Source: UBA2784 sp964494625
GTDB taxonomy: Bacteria > Pseudomonadota > Alphaproteobacteria > Micropepsales > Micropepsaceae
DNA length: 64,000 nt
NCBI GenBank assembly: GCA_964494625.1
Contig: CAZBRT010000002.1
Location: 124,001-188,000 of the forward strand
Direction of reading: 5' to 3'
Part shown: positions 52,998-61,834 of the stretch, in pieces
How positions within the stretch are numbered: position 1 is the stretch's first letter
Layout of the letters: each line of letters begins with the position of its first letter
Translations under genes and position numbers: made by a program
The notes under the pieces: model-generated
What the model saw: only the letters and a program-made list of their open reading frames with translations
Told to the model about the DNA's origin: nothing
Database searches by the model: none

Positions 52998-54943
52998 TGC
53001 GTGCCTCCGGCGAACATGAGCCACGTCACAAGACCGGCAACGCCGATCAGCATGACAAAGGCGTAGTGGTAGATGTAGCCCGACTGCAGGCGCATGGCGC
53101 GGCGCGTCACGTCCATCACGCGCGCGGCGATGCCGTCGGGGCCGAAGCGGTCAATCACACCCTGATCACCGCGTTTCCACAGGAAGCGGCCCAATGCCTG
53201 CGTTGGACGCACAATCAGGAAATCGTAGATCTCGTCAAAGTACCACTTGTTGTAGATGAAGGTGTAACCCATGCCCTGGCGTGCGGCCATCTGGCCGGGC
53301 AGTTCGGGCCGCCGGATGTAAAAGTAATACGCGACCAGGAAGCCAAGTACCGTCACTACCAAGGGCGCCATGATGACCCATTCGGGCACGTGGTGGCGAG
53401 CCTCCAGCGCGTCGTGGCCCTCGGCGGTAAAGATCGAGCCCGCCCAGAAGGCGTGCTCCGCATCGCCGATGAAGTATTCGTAGAATGCAAAGCCCGCAAC
53501 CAGCGCGCCAATGGCGAGGATGTAGAGCGGGATCATCATCGGGGCGGGCGATTCATGGACGTGGGAAAGCGTTTCCTCGTCCATCCGGTGCTTGCCGTGG
53601 AAAGTCATGAACATGACGCGCCACGAATAGAATGACGTCATGAACGCTGCCGAGATCGCCATGACGAAGGCAAACCAGCCAAGGCCGGGACCGGCGGCAT
53701 AGGCGGTCTCGATAATTGCGTCCTTGGAATAGAAGCCTGCCGTGCCGATCAGATGCGGAATGCCGAAACCGGTCAGCGCCAGCGTGCCGACCAGCATCAG
53801 CGCCCATGTGACGGGAATGTGTTTGGCCAGCCCGCCCATCTTGCGCATGTCCTGCTCGTGGTGCATCGCATGGATGACAGAGCCCGCGCCCAGGAACAGC
53901 AACGCCTTGAAGAAGGCGTGGGTGAAAAGATGGAACATCGCGGCCTGATAGGCCGACAGGCCCGCCGCAAAGAACATGTAGCCCAACTGCGAGCAGGTTG
54001 AATAGGCAATCACCCGCTTGATGTCGTGCTGGAACATGCCGACGGTTGCGGCAAAGAACGCCGTCACGCCGCCAACAATCGTCACCACCATCAGCGCATC
54101 GGGCGCGTGCTCGAACATCGGCGAGGCGCGGCAGACAAGAAACACGCCTGCCGTCACCATCGTGGCCGCATGGATCAGCGCGGATACGGGCGTCGGGCCT
54201 TCCATCGCGTCGGGCAGCCAGGTGTGAAGCAGGAACTGCGCCGACTTGCCCATGGCCCCCATGAAAAGGAGAAGGCAGATCGCGGTCAGCGTATCGACCT
54301 TGAAGCCGACAAGGTCGATCGTCGTGCCGACCATCGACGGGGTTGCCGAAAACACTTCGTCAAACGACAGGGTTCCGAAAACCGCGAAGATCGCAAAAAT
54401 ACCAAGCGCAAAGCCGAAATCGCCGACCCGGTTGACGATGAAGGCTTTCATCGCGGCGGCATTGGCTTCCGGCTTCTTGTACCAGAAGCCGATCAGGAGA
54501 TAGGACGCGAGCCCGACGCCTTCCCAGCCGAAGAACATCTGCAGGAAATTGTCGGATGTCACCAGCATCAGCATCGCGAAGGTGAACAGCGACAGATAGG
54601 AGAAGAACCGCGCGCGGTGCGGATCATCGTGCATGTAGCCGATGGAATAGACATGCACGAGCGCAGACACGCCCGTCACCACCACCAGCATCACCGCCGT
54701 CAGCGTGTCGAAGCGCAGGCTCCACGACACATCAAGCGTGCCAGAGGTGATCCAGGTGAACACGGTCAGCGTCACCGGCTCGCCTCCCAAGGCGATCTTG
54801 CCGAAGGCCGCGCAGGACAATATGGCCGCAAGCACCAGAAGGCCGGTCGTGATGATCTCTGCCGGGCGATGACCGATCATCCGGCCAAAGACACCGGCGA
54901 CGATGGCACCCAGAAGCGGAAGGACGACGATGGCGGAAAGCAT
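52994..54943 (-). CDS. nuoL: NADH-quinone oxidoreductase subunit L
   Basis: NuoL is the distal antiporter-like subunit with the long lateral helix. The 649-residue protein contains FGWEGVGLASYLLIGFWY, the signature KSAQFLLHTWLPDAMEGPTPVSALIHAATMV and the C-terminal extension of the lateral arm. It lies 8 bases after nuoK and overlaps nuoM. Confidence 0.97.
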   Translation of the reverse strand: MLSAIVVLPLLGAIVAGVFGRMIGHRPAEIITTGLLVLAAILSCAAFGKIALGGEPVTLTVFTWITSGTLDVSWSLRFDTLTAVMLVVVTGVSALVHVYSIGYMHDDPHRARFFSYLSLFTFAMLMLVTSDNFLQMFFGWEGVGLASYLLIGFWYKKPEANAAAMKAFIVNRVGDFGFALGIFAIFAVFGTLSFDEVFSATPSMVGTTIDLVGFKVDTLTAICLLLFMGAMGKSAQFLLHTWLPDAMEGPTPVSALIHAATMVTAGVFLVCRASPMFEHAPDALMVVTIVGGVTAFFAATVGMFQHDIKRVIAYSTCSQLGYMFFAAGLSAYQAAMFHLFTHAFFKALLFLGAGSVIHAMHHEQDMRKMGGLAKHIPVTWALMLVGTLALTGFGIPHLIGTAGFYSKDAIIETAYAAGPGLGWFAFVMAISAAFMTSFYSWRVMFMTFHGKHRMDEETLSHVHESPAPMMIPLYILAIGALVAGFAFYEYFIGDAEHAFWAGSIFTAEGHDALEARHHVPEWVIMAPLVVTVLGFLVAYYFYIRRPELPGQMAARQGMGYTFIYNKWYFDEIYDFLIVRPTQALGRFLWKRGDQGVIDRFGPDGIAARVMDVTRRAMRLQSGYIYHYAFVMLIGVAGLVTWLMFAGGTQ

Positions 54944-54951
54944 GGCGATCG

Positions 54952-55260
54952 TTAGCCCTTCATCAGGTTGACGTCGTCAACCGCAATCGTGCCGCGATTG
55001 CGGAAATAGACGACAAGGATGGCAAGGCCGATGGCCGCCTCGGCCGCTGCAACCGTCAGCACCATCAGGGCAAACACCTGCCCCGCCAGATCGTTCAGGT
55101 GCGTTGAAAAGGCAACCAGGTTGAGGTTGACGCCAAGCAGCATCAACTCGATCGACATCAGGATGATGATGACGTTCTTGCGGTTCAGGAAGATGCCGAA
55201 AATGCCGATGGTAAAAAGGGCGGCGGCAACGACCAGATAATGTGTGAGGGTGATTTCCAT
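54952..55260 (-). CDS. nuoK: NADH-quinone oxidoreductase subunit K
   Basis: NuoK is a small three-helix proton-path subunit. The 102-residue protein starts MEITLTHYLVVAAALFTIG and carries the conserved membrane glutamates in SIELMLLGVNLN and VAAAEAAIGLAI. It stands between nuoJ and nuoL with short gaps. Confidence 0.96.
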   Translation of the reverse strand: MEITLTHYLVVAAALFTIGIFGIFLNRKNVIIILMSIELMLLGVNLNLVAFSTHLNDLAGQVFALMVLTVAAAEAAIGLAILVVYFRNRGTIAVDDVNLMKG

Positions 55261-55269
55261 GATGTTCCC

Positions 55270-55881
55270 TCAGATGCCCTGACCCGGTTTCACGTTTTTC
55301 AGCTCAACAGCATCCTTGCGCTGGCGCGCCACCTGGGCGGCGATCCTCTGGCGCTTTACCCCCTCGCGATGGCGCAGCGTCAGGACGATGGCGCCGATCA
55401 TGGCCACCAGAAGCACGAGCCCCGCCGCCTGGAAGGCGTAGAGATACTGCGTATAGAGGACGTGCCCCAATGCTTCGGTGTTGGGGATCAGCGCCATGGC
55501 GGGTACGGGCGCAGCGATGAGCTTTGCGGCATCGGGCGAAAAGACCCAGACGCTGAAGATCATGCCGAGCTCGACCAAGAGGATCACCCCGATCAGGCCG
55601 CCAATCGGCAGATACTCGAGCATGCCGCGTTTCAGCGCGGCAAAGTCGATATCGAGCATCATCACGACGAACAGGAAGAGGACCGCAACCGCGCCGACAT
55701 AGACGACGATCAGGATGAGAGCCAGGAACTCCGCACCCATCAGCATGAAGAGGCCCGCCGCGCTGAAAAAGGCGAGGATCAAATAGAGCACCGAGTGCAC
55801 CGGATTGCGCGCGGCTACGACCATCACGGCGGCGGCCACCGTGACGGCAGAGAAGAGGTAGAACGCGATCGCGGCAATCAT
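55270..55881 (-). CDS. nuoJ: NADH-quinone oxidoreductase subunit J
   Basis: NuoJ has five membrane helices and contributes the conserved third-helix bend. The 203-residue protein includes NPVHSVLYLILAFFSAAG and EFLALILIVVYVGAVAVLFLF, typical of the family. The C-terminal part is basic. It follows nuoI by 12 bases. Confidence 0.95.
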   Translation of the reverse strand: MIAAIAFYLFSAVTVAAAVMVVAARNPVHSVLYLILAFFSAAGLFMLMGAEFLALILIVVYVGAVAVLFLFVVMMLDIDFAALKRGMLEYLPIGGLIGVILLVELGMIFSVWVFSPDAAKLIAAPVPAMALIPNTEALGHVLYTQYLYAFQAAGLVLLVAMIGAIVLTLRHREGVKRQRIAAQVARQRKDAVELKNVKPGQGI

Positions 55882-55893
55882 GGGTGATGTCCG

Positions 55894-56382
55894 TCAGCGA
55901 TAGGGTGCGTCGAGTTCAAGATTCTTGGCAATCGCCCGTTCCCAGCGGTCACCATTCGCGAGCAGCCGCTCCTTGTCGTAGAGCAGTTCCTCGCGTGTTT
56001 CAGTCGCAAATTCGAAGTTCGGGCCTTCAACGATGGCGTCCACCGGGCAGGCTTCCTGGCAGAAGCCGCAATAGATGCATTTCACCATGTCGATGTCATA
56101 GCGCGTGGTGCGGCGCGAGCCATCTTCGCGCGGCTCCGCCTCAATGGTGATGGCCTGCGCCGGGCAGATCGCCTCGCACAATTTGCACGCGATGCAGCGC
56201 TCTTCGCCATTGGCATAGCGGCGCAGGGCATGCTCGCCACGGAAACGGGGCGACAGCGGGCCTTTCTCGAACGGGTAGTTGATCGTCGCCTTCGGCTTGA
56301 AGAAATACTTCATGCCGATGCCGAAACCGACAACAAAGTCGCGCAACAGGATCGCGCGCGCGGTGCGGTCAAGCCAGCCCAT
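55894..56382 (-). CDS. nuoI: NADH-quinone oxidoreductase subunit I
   Basis: NuoI carries two [4Fe-4S] clusters (N6a, N6b) in the electron path to quinone. The 162-residue protein has CIACKLCEAIC (Cys63, 66, 69, 73) and CIYCGFCQEAC (Cys102, 105, 108, 112). An amphipathic N-terminal helix attaches it to the membrane arm. The ATG at 56382 gives MGWLDRTARA; the open frame further upstream is outside the family length. Confidence 0.97.
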   Translation of the reverse strand: MGWLDRTARAILLRDFVVGFGIGMKYFFKPKATINYPFEKGPLSPRFRGEHALRRYANGEERCIACKLCEAICPAQAITIEAEPREDGSRRTTRYDIDMVKCIYCGFCQEACPVDAIVEGPNFEFATETREELLYDKERLLANGDRWERAIAKNLELDAPYR

Positions 56383-56398
56383 CAGGTGCTTCCTTTCA

Positions 56399-57448
56399 TC
56401 ACAGCGGATAGCGCCCCGTCGCAACCAGATAACCCGCCACGACAACAACCCAGAGCAGCGACAAAGGCAGGAAAACCTTCCAGCCCAGCCGCATCAGCTG
56501 GTCATAGCGGTAGCGCGGCACGATGGCCTTCACCATCGCGAAGAAGAAGAAGACCACCCAGATCTTGATGACGAGCCAGATCACGCCCGGCACGGCGTTG
56601 AACGGCCATGCGTCAATCGGCGGCAACCAGCCGCCCAGGAACAGGATCGCGGTCATCGCGCACATCAACACGATGTTGAGGTACTCGCCGATCATGAAAA
56701 GGAGATAGGGCGTGGACGAATATTCCACCTGATAGCCCGCCACCAGTTCGGACTCTGCTTCCGGCAGGTCGAAGGGGGGGCGATTGGTTTCCGCCAGTGC
56801 CGAAATGAAGAAGACGATGAACATCGGGAAAAGGATGGTGGCAAAGTTCCAGCCATGCGCATCCTGCGCCCTCACGATCTCGGTCAGGTTGAGCGAGCCC
56901 GTCCACAGAAGGACGGTGATGATGACAAAGCCGATGGAGACCTCGTAGCTCACCATCTGTGCGGCCGACCGCAGCGACCCCAGGAACGGATATTTCGAGT
57001 TCGACGCCCAGCCGCCGATGATGATGCCGTAAACACCCAGGGACGAGATGGCGAAGATGTAGAGAATGCCGACATTGATATCGGCGATCACCCATCCATC
57101 ATCCACCGGCACCACGGCCCACGCGCCCATCGCGAGCACAAAGGTGATGAGCGGCGCGAGAAGGAACACGACCTTGTTGGCGCCCGACGGGATCACAGGC
57201 TCCTTCAGCACAAACTTGAAGAAGTCGGCAAAGGATTGCAGAAGGCCCCATGCGCCCACCACGTTGGGGCCGCGCCGCAGCATCACCGCCGCCCAGATCT
57301 TGCGGTCAGCCAGAAGGATGTAGGCGAGCATCACCAGGAGCGACACCATCAGGAGGAGGATCAAACCACCCTGAATGATGAGCCACGACGCGCCGGCCGC
57401 GAACTCCGCCCCGAAACCGAAAGTGTCCTGCAGCCATTGGGCCAGCAT
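56399..57448 (-). CDS. nuoH: NADH-quinone oxidoreductase subunit H
   Basis: NuoH forms part of the quinone cavity at the joint of the two arms. The 349-residue protein has eight or nine helices with LADRKIWAAVMLRRGPNVVG, ISALAETNRPPFDLPEAESELVAGY and the conserved acid-rich loop, and a C-terminal PRYRYDQLMRLGWK. The start is the ATG at 57448, 5 bases after the nuoG stop. Confidence 0.97.
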   Translation of the reverse strand: MLAQWLQDTFGFGAEFAAGASWLIIQGGLILLLMVSLLVMLAYILLADRKIWAAVMLRRGPNVVGAWGLLQSFADFFKFVLKEPVIPSGANKVVFLLAPLITFVLAMGAWAVVPVDDGWVIADINVGILYIFAISSLGVYGIIIGGWASNSKYPFLGSLRSAAQMVSYEVSIGFVIITVLLWTGSLNLTEIVRAQDAHGWNFATILFPMFIVFFISALAETNRPPFDLPEAESELVAGYQVEYSSTPYLLFMIGEYLNIVLMCAMTAILFLGGWLPPIDAWPFNAVPGVIWLVIKIWVVFFFFAMVKAIVPRYRYDQLMRLGWKVFLPLSLLWVVVVAGYLVATGRYPL

Positions 57449-57453
57449 GGGTG

Positions 57454-59607
57454 TTACTCCGCCGCCTGTTTGGTGGCGATGCGTGCCGCCGCAAGGCGGC
57501 TCAGCTCGGCCATGGTGGATGACGCGCGCGCGACCGGATTGGTCTGCCAAAAATCGCGCACCGGGTTCACAAAAGGCTGCGACGCAATCACGCCCGGCGT
57601 TCCGATGGCATCCCAGATGGCCGGGTCAGCGCCCGGAATGACGGGGGCCATGTCCGGCTTTGCAAAATGCGGCGCGTCGGCCGCCATCGCCTTGCGCAAG
57701 GCAGCAAGGTCGTCATAGGGCAGTTTCTTGCCAAGGCTCTCCGACAGCGCGCGGATGATCGTCCAGTCCTCTCGCGCGTCGCCGGGCGGGAACACGGCGC
57801 GCTGGGCAAGCTGCACGCGGCCTTCGGTGTTCACATAGGTGCCGGGCTTTTCGGTATAGGCCGCGCCCGGCAACACGACATCCGCGCGATGCGCGCCCGC
57901 GTCGCCATGGCTGCCGATATAGACAACGAATGCGTTGCCGAGCCTGGTCGTGTCGATCTCGTCGGCACCCAAAAGGAACAGCGTGTCGATTTCACCCGCG
58001 CCTGCACCTGAAATAATGCGGGCTACATCGCGCCCGCCTTTGCCCGGCAGGAAACCAAGATCAAGTCCGCCCACGCGCGACGCGGCACTATGGAGGATGT
58101 TGAATCCGTTCCAGCCGCCCTCGGCTGCCGATTCGCCCGGGCCGATCATGCCGGTGTTGCGCGCGATCTTCGCCGCCGCCGCAAGAATGGCTGCGCCATC
58201 CGGCCGCGCGAGCGCGCCTGCGCCAAGGATCAGCATCGGACGCCTGGCATCCTTGAGCGTCTGGAAAGCGTCGTGGCTTCCCGCTGCAATCTTTTCCAGC
58301 GTCGCCGGATCATTGCCCAGTTCGCAGACCGGATAGGTCAGGTCGTTTGCCACCCCAAGACGCGCCACTTTCAGACCACGCAGCCACGCCTTGCGGATGC
58401 GCGCGTTCAGGACCGGCGCTTCGCTGCGCGGATCGGTGCCGATGAGGATGAGCGCATCGGCATCTTCGATCCCGGCAATCGTGGAATTGAAAAGCCAGCT
58501 TTGGCGCGGCGCGCGGTTGCCCTGTGCATCGACGCCGACTTTTGCACCATCCTGACGGCAGTCGATGGAATTTGAGCCCAGCGCCGTCATCAGGTCCTTC
58601 AGCGCCTTCATGCTTTCGGCGCAGGCAAGGTCACCGGCAATGGCTGCGATGCGGCTGCCATCTGCGCCCTTCATGTGCCCGGCAATGGCGGCAAAGGCTG
58701 CAGCCCAGCTGGCTCGCTCAAGACGTCCATCTTTACGCACATAAGGCTGGTCAAGGCGCTGGCGGCGCAGGCCATCCCACACAAAACGCGTCTTGTCGGA
58801 AATCCATTCCTCGTTCACGTCATCATTGACGCGCGGCAGGATGCGCATGACTTCGCGGCCGCGCGCATCAATGCGGATGTTGGAGCCGAGCGCGTCCATC
58901 ACGTCGATGGATTCGGTCTTGGTCAGCTCCCACGGGCGGGCCGTGAAGGCATAGGGCTTTGAGGTCAGCGCACCGACCGGGCAGAGATCGATCACATTGC
59001 CGGAAAGCTCGGACGTCATCGCCTGCTCCAGCCAGGTCGTGATCTCCATGCTCTCGCCGCGGCCGATCGCGCCGATCTCGTCCACGCCCGCAACTTCGGC
59101 GGCAAAGCGCACACAGCGCGTGCAGTGGATGCAGCGGGTCATGATCGTCTTGACGAGCGGACCCATGTTCTTGTCGGTCACGGCGCGGCGGTGTTCGCCG
59201 GTGCGCGCGTGATCAAGGCCATACCCCATCGCCTGATCCTGCAGATCACATTCGCCGCCCTGATCGCAAATCGGGCAATCGAGCGGATGGTTGAGCAGCA
59301 GGAATTCCATCACGCCCTCGCGCGCCTTTTTCACGGTCGCGGAGCTCGTGACGAGTTCGTGGAGCGGCTGGCCCTCCTTGACCGGCGGCAGGTCTTTGAC
59401 CTGCTGCGCGCAGGACGCGACCGGCTTGGGGCCGGGCTTGCCGCCCATTTTCACTTCGATCAGGCACATGCGGCAATTGCCGGCAACCGACAGGCGCTCG
59501 TGATAGCAAAAGCGCGGAATTTCGGCGCCCGCGGCTTCGCACGCCTGCAACAGCGACATCTCGCCGGGGACGTCGATTTCCTTGCCGTCGATGAGGATCT
59601 TGGTCAT
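57454..59607 (-). CDS. nuoG: NADH-quinone oxidoreductase subunit G
   Basis: NuoG holds several clusters in the peripheral arm. The 717-residue protein has the [2Fe-2S] ligands Cys34, Cys45, Cys48 and Cys66, the His/Cys cluster (His107, Cys111, Cys114, Cys120) and a [4Fe-4S] site (Cys159, 162, 165, 209). The C-terminal molybdopterin-oxidoreductase-like domain is present but is catalytically silent in this family. It lies 3 bases after nuoF. Confidence 0.96.
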   Translation of the reverse strand: MTKILIDGKEIDVPGEMSLLQACEAAGAEIPRFCYHERLSVAGNCRMCLIEVKMGGKPGPKPVASCAQQVKDLPPVKEGQPLHELVTSSATVKKAREGVMEFLLLNHPLDCPICDQGGECDLQDQAMGYGLDHARTGEHRRAVTDKNMGPLVKTIMTRCIHCTRCVRFAAEVAGVDEIGAIGRGESMEITTWLEQAMTSELSGNVIDLCPVGALTSKPYAFTARPWELTKTESIDVMDALGSNIRIDARGREVMRILPRVNDDVNEEWISDKTRFVWDGLRRQRLDQPYVRKDGRLERASWAAAFAAIAGHMKGADGSRIAAIAGDLACAESMKALKDLMTALGSNSIDCRQDGAKVGVDAQGNRAPRQSWLFNSTIAGIEDADALILIGTDPRSEAPVLNARIRKAWLRGLKVARLGVANDLTYPVCELGNDPATLEKIAAGSHDAFQTLKDARRPMLILGAGALARPDGAAILAAAAKIARNTGMIGPGESAAEGGWNGFNILHSAASRVGGLDLGFLPGKGGRDVARIISGAGAGEIDTLFLLGADEIDTTRLGNAFVVYIGSHGDAGAHRADVVLPGAAYTEKPGTYVNTEGRVQLAQRAVFPPGDAREDWTIIRALSESLGKKLPYDDLAALRKAMAADAPHFAKPDMAPVIPGADPAIWDAIGTPGVIASQPFVNPVRDFWQTNPVARASSTMAELSRLAAARIATKQAAE

Positions 59608-59610
59608 GGC

Positions 59611-60897
59611 CTACTCCGCTGCCATGGGCCGCGCGCCCTTGCGGGCAGCGATGCGGCGTTCAAGTTCGGGGCGGAAATGGCGGATCAGGCCCTGGATGGG
59701 CCAGGCGGCGGCATCGCCCAGCGCGCAAATGGTGTGACCCTCCACCTGGCGCGTCACATCAAGCAGCGTATCGATCTCGGCGGCTTCGGCATTGCCCGTG
59801 ACCATGCGTTCCATCACGCGCCACATCCAGCCGGTGCCTTCGCGGCACGGCGTGCACTGGCCGCAGCTTTCGTGCTTGTAGAAATAGGAAAGGCGGGCAA
59901 TCGCCTTCACGAGGTCGGTTGATTTGTCCATCACGATCACGGCAGCCGTGCCGAGACCCGACTTCACGTCGCGCAGGCTGTCGAAATCCATCAGCACCGT
60001 GTCGCAGATGGATTTGGGGATCAGCGGCACAGACGAGCCACCCGGAATGATGGCGAGCAGATTGTCCCAGCCGCCGCGCACGCCACCGGCATGACGCTCG
60101 ATAAGCTCGCGCAGGGGGATGCCCATTTCCTCTTCCACATTGCACGGCTTGTTCACGTGGCCGGAGATGCAGAAAACCTTGGTGCCGGTATTGTTGGGGC
60201 GGCCGATACCGGCAAACCATTCCGCGCCACGGCGCAAGATAGTGGGCGCAACTGCAATCGACTCCACATTGTTGACGGTCGTCGGGCAGCCATAGAGCCC
60301 GACATTGGCCGGGAATGGCGGCTTCAGGCGCGGCATGCCCTTCTTGCCCTCAAGGCTTTCCAGAAGTGCCGTCTCTTCGCCGCAGATATAGGCGCCTGCA
60401 CCGTGATGCACGACGACATCGAAATCCCAGCCATGGAGATTGTTCTTGCCGATGAGCCTGGCCTCATAGGCCTGATCGACAGCGGCCTGCAGCGCCTCGC
60501 GCTCGCGGATGAATTCGCCGCGCACATAGATGTAGGCGGCATGCGCACCCATCGCGAAACCGGCAATCAGGCAGCCTTCGATCAGCTTGTGCGGATCATG
60601 GCGCAGGATGTCGCGATCCTTGCAGGTGCCGGGCTCGGACTCGTCAGCGTTGACGACGAGATAATGGGGCCGCCCGTCCGACTGCTTGGGCATGAAGGAC
60701 CATTTCATGCCGGTCGGGAACCCTGCCCCGCCGCGTCCGCGCAGGCCCGACTTTTTCATCACGTCGATGATGCCGTCGCGGCCAAGTTCGAGAATTTTCT
60801 TCGTGCCGTCCCAATCGCCGCGCGCACGCGCGCCGGCCAGGCCAAAATCCCTGGCGCCATAGAGGTTCGTGAAGATGCGGTCTTTATCGGCGAGCAT
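59611..60897 (-). CDS. nuoF: NADH-quinone oxidoreductase subunit F
   Basis: NuoF binds NADH and FMN and carries cluster N3. The 428-residue protein has the nucleotide-binding GLRGRGGAGFPTG (51-63) and ADESEPGTCKDR (84-95), and the [4Fe-4S] ligands Cys345, Cys348, Cys351 and Cys391 (ESCGQCTPCREG). Its ATG overlaps the nuoE stop by one base. Confidence 0.97.
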   Translation of the reverse strand: MLADKDRIFTNLYGARDFGLAGARARGDWDGTKKILELGRDGIIDVMKKSGLRGRGGAGFPTGMKWSFMPKQSDGRPHYLVVNADESEPGTCKDRDILRHDPHKLIEGCLIAGFAMGAHAAYIYVRGEFIREREALQAAVDQAYEARLIGKNNLHGWDFDVVVHHGAGAYICGEETALLESLEGKKGMPRLKPPFPANVGLYGCPTTVNNVESIAVAPTILRRGAEWFAGIGRPNNTGTKVFCISGHVNKPCNVEEEMGIPLRELIERHAGGVRGGWDNLLAIIPGGSSVPLIPKSICDTVLMDFDSLRDVKSGLGTAAVIVMDKSTDLVKAIARLSYFYKHESCGQCTPCREGTGWMWRVMERMVTGNAEAAEIDTLLDVTRQVEGHTICALGDAAAWPIQGLIRHFRPELERRIAARKGARPMAAE

Positions 60898-61499
60898 CAG
60901 GCGCCTTCCTTCAATGTCGTGGCGCCGCCGACGGGCGCGGAATGGAGGCGGTCGATCTGCGGGCCGGGCTTGGGCGTCTTGCCGTTGCGCAGATCGGCGA
61001 TCAGGCGTTCTGCCGATGCGGCGTCAAGGTCTTCAAAGAAATCCGCGCCCACCTGCACCACCGGCGCATTCACGCAGGCGCCGAGGCACTCGACTTCCAT
61101 CCACGAGAGCTTGCCATCGCTCGACACCGTCTGGGGTTCGGGTGCGATGTGCTTCTTGCAGGCGGCGACCACATGATCTGATCCGCGCAGCCAGCACGGC
61201 GTCGTGGTGCAGACCTGCAGCAGATGGTCACCCACCGGCTTCAGGTTGAACATCGTGTAGAATGTCGCGATCTCGTAAACGCGGATATAGGAAAGGCCCA
61301 GCATCGAAGCGATGTAACGCACCATGGGCTCCGACACCCAGCCCCTGTTCTGCTCCTGCGCGCGCCACAACAACGGCACGACGGCAGAGGCCTGACGTCC
61401 TTCTGGGTACTTGGCGATCGTTGCCCTGGCAAAGGCAAGGTTTGCCTCGTTGAAAGCAAACGTGCCGTTCGGATCAGGCAGGATGCGGCGGACGCTCAT
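60897..61499 (-). CDS. nuoE: NADH-quinone oxidoreductase subunit E
   Basis: NuoE carries the [2Fe-2S] cluster N1a next to NuoF. The 200-residue thioredoxin-fold protein has ligands Cys97, Cys102, Cys138 and Cys142 (CTTTPC and CLGAC). A C-terminal extension of about 45 residues after the last ligand is Pro/Lys-rich. Its start overlaps the stop of the SnoaL-like gene by 4 bases. Confidence 0.96.
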   Translation of the reverse strand: MSVRRILPDPNGTFAFNEANLAFARATIAKYPEGRQASAVVPLLWRAQEQNRGWVSEPMVRYIASMLGLSYIRVYEIATFYTMFNLKPVGDHLLQVCTTTPCWLRGSDHVVAACKKHIAPEPQTVSSDGKLSWMEVECLGACVNAPVVQVGADFFEDLDAASAERLIADLRNGKTPKPGPQIDRLHSAPVGGATTLKEGA

Positions 61500-61834
61500 G
61501 CAGCCCTCACAAAGTCAACGCGCGCGATTTTGTCGCCTGCAACCGTCATGATGGCCAAAGCCTCAAACGGTGCGGCGTTGCGCGAGCGGAATACGCGTTC
61601 GTGGTCGATCACCACATTTCCCACTTCCATGCGGCTTACAAGCTCGGCCCGGTTCTCGGGGTTCTCGCGGAACATTTTCGCATAGCGTTCGCGGAAGGCG
61701 GTCAAGCCCGTTGTCGAGATGGCGCCATTGAGATCGGCGACCACAACGTTGTCGGCATAGCAGGCGACAAAGCCGTCAAGGTCCTGACGATTATACGTGT
61801 CGAACTGTTTCTGGGCGAGGGATGCGGGCGTCAC
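61496..61834 (-). CDS. SnoaL-like (NTF2-fold) protein inside the nuo operon
   Basis: This 112-residue protein has the SnoaL/NTF2 cone-fold pattern: QFDTYNRQDLDGFVACYADNVVV at the N-terminus, GLTAFRERYAKMF, and an edge strand ending IARVDFVRAA. Such proteins bind small hydrophobic ligands or act as isomerases; the ligand here is unknown. It overlaps both nuoD (4 bases) and nuoE (4 bases), so it is transcribed and translated with complex I. It is not one of the 14 core subunits. It might help assembly or binding of a cofactor or quinone, which is inference. Confidence 0.85.
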   Translation of the reverse strand: MTPASLAQKQFDTYNRQDLDGFVACYADNVVVADLNGAISTTGLTAFRERYAKMFRENPENRAELVSRMEVGNVVIDHERVFRSRNAAPFEALAIMTVAGDKIARVDFVRAA

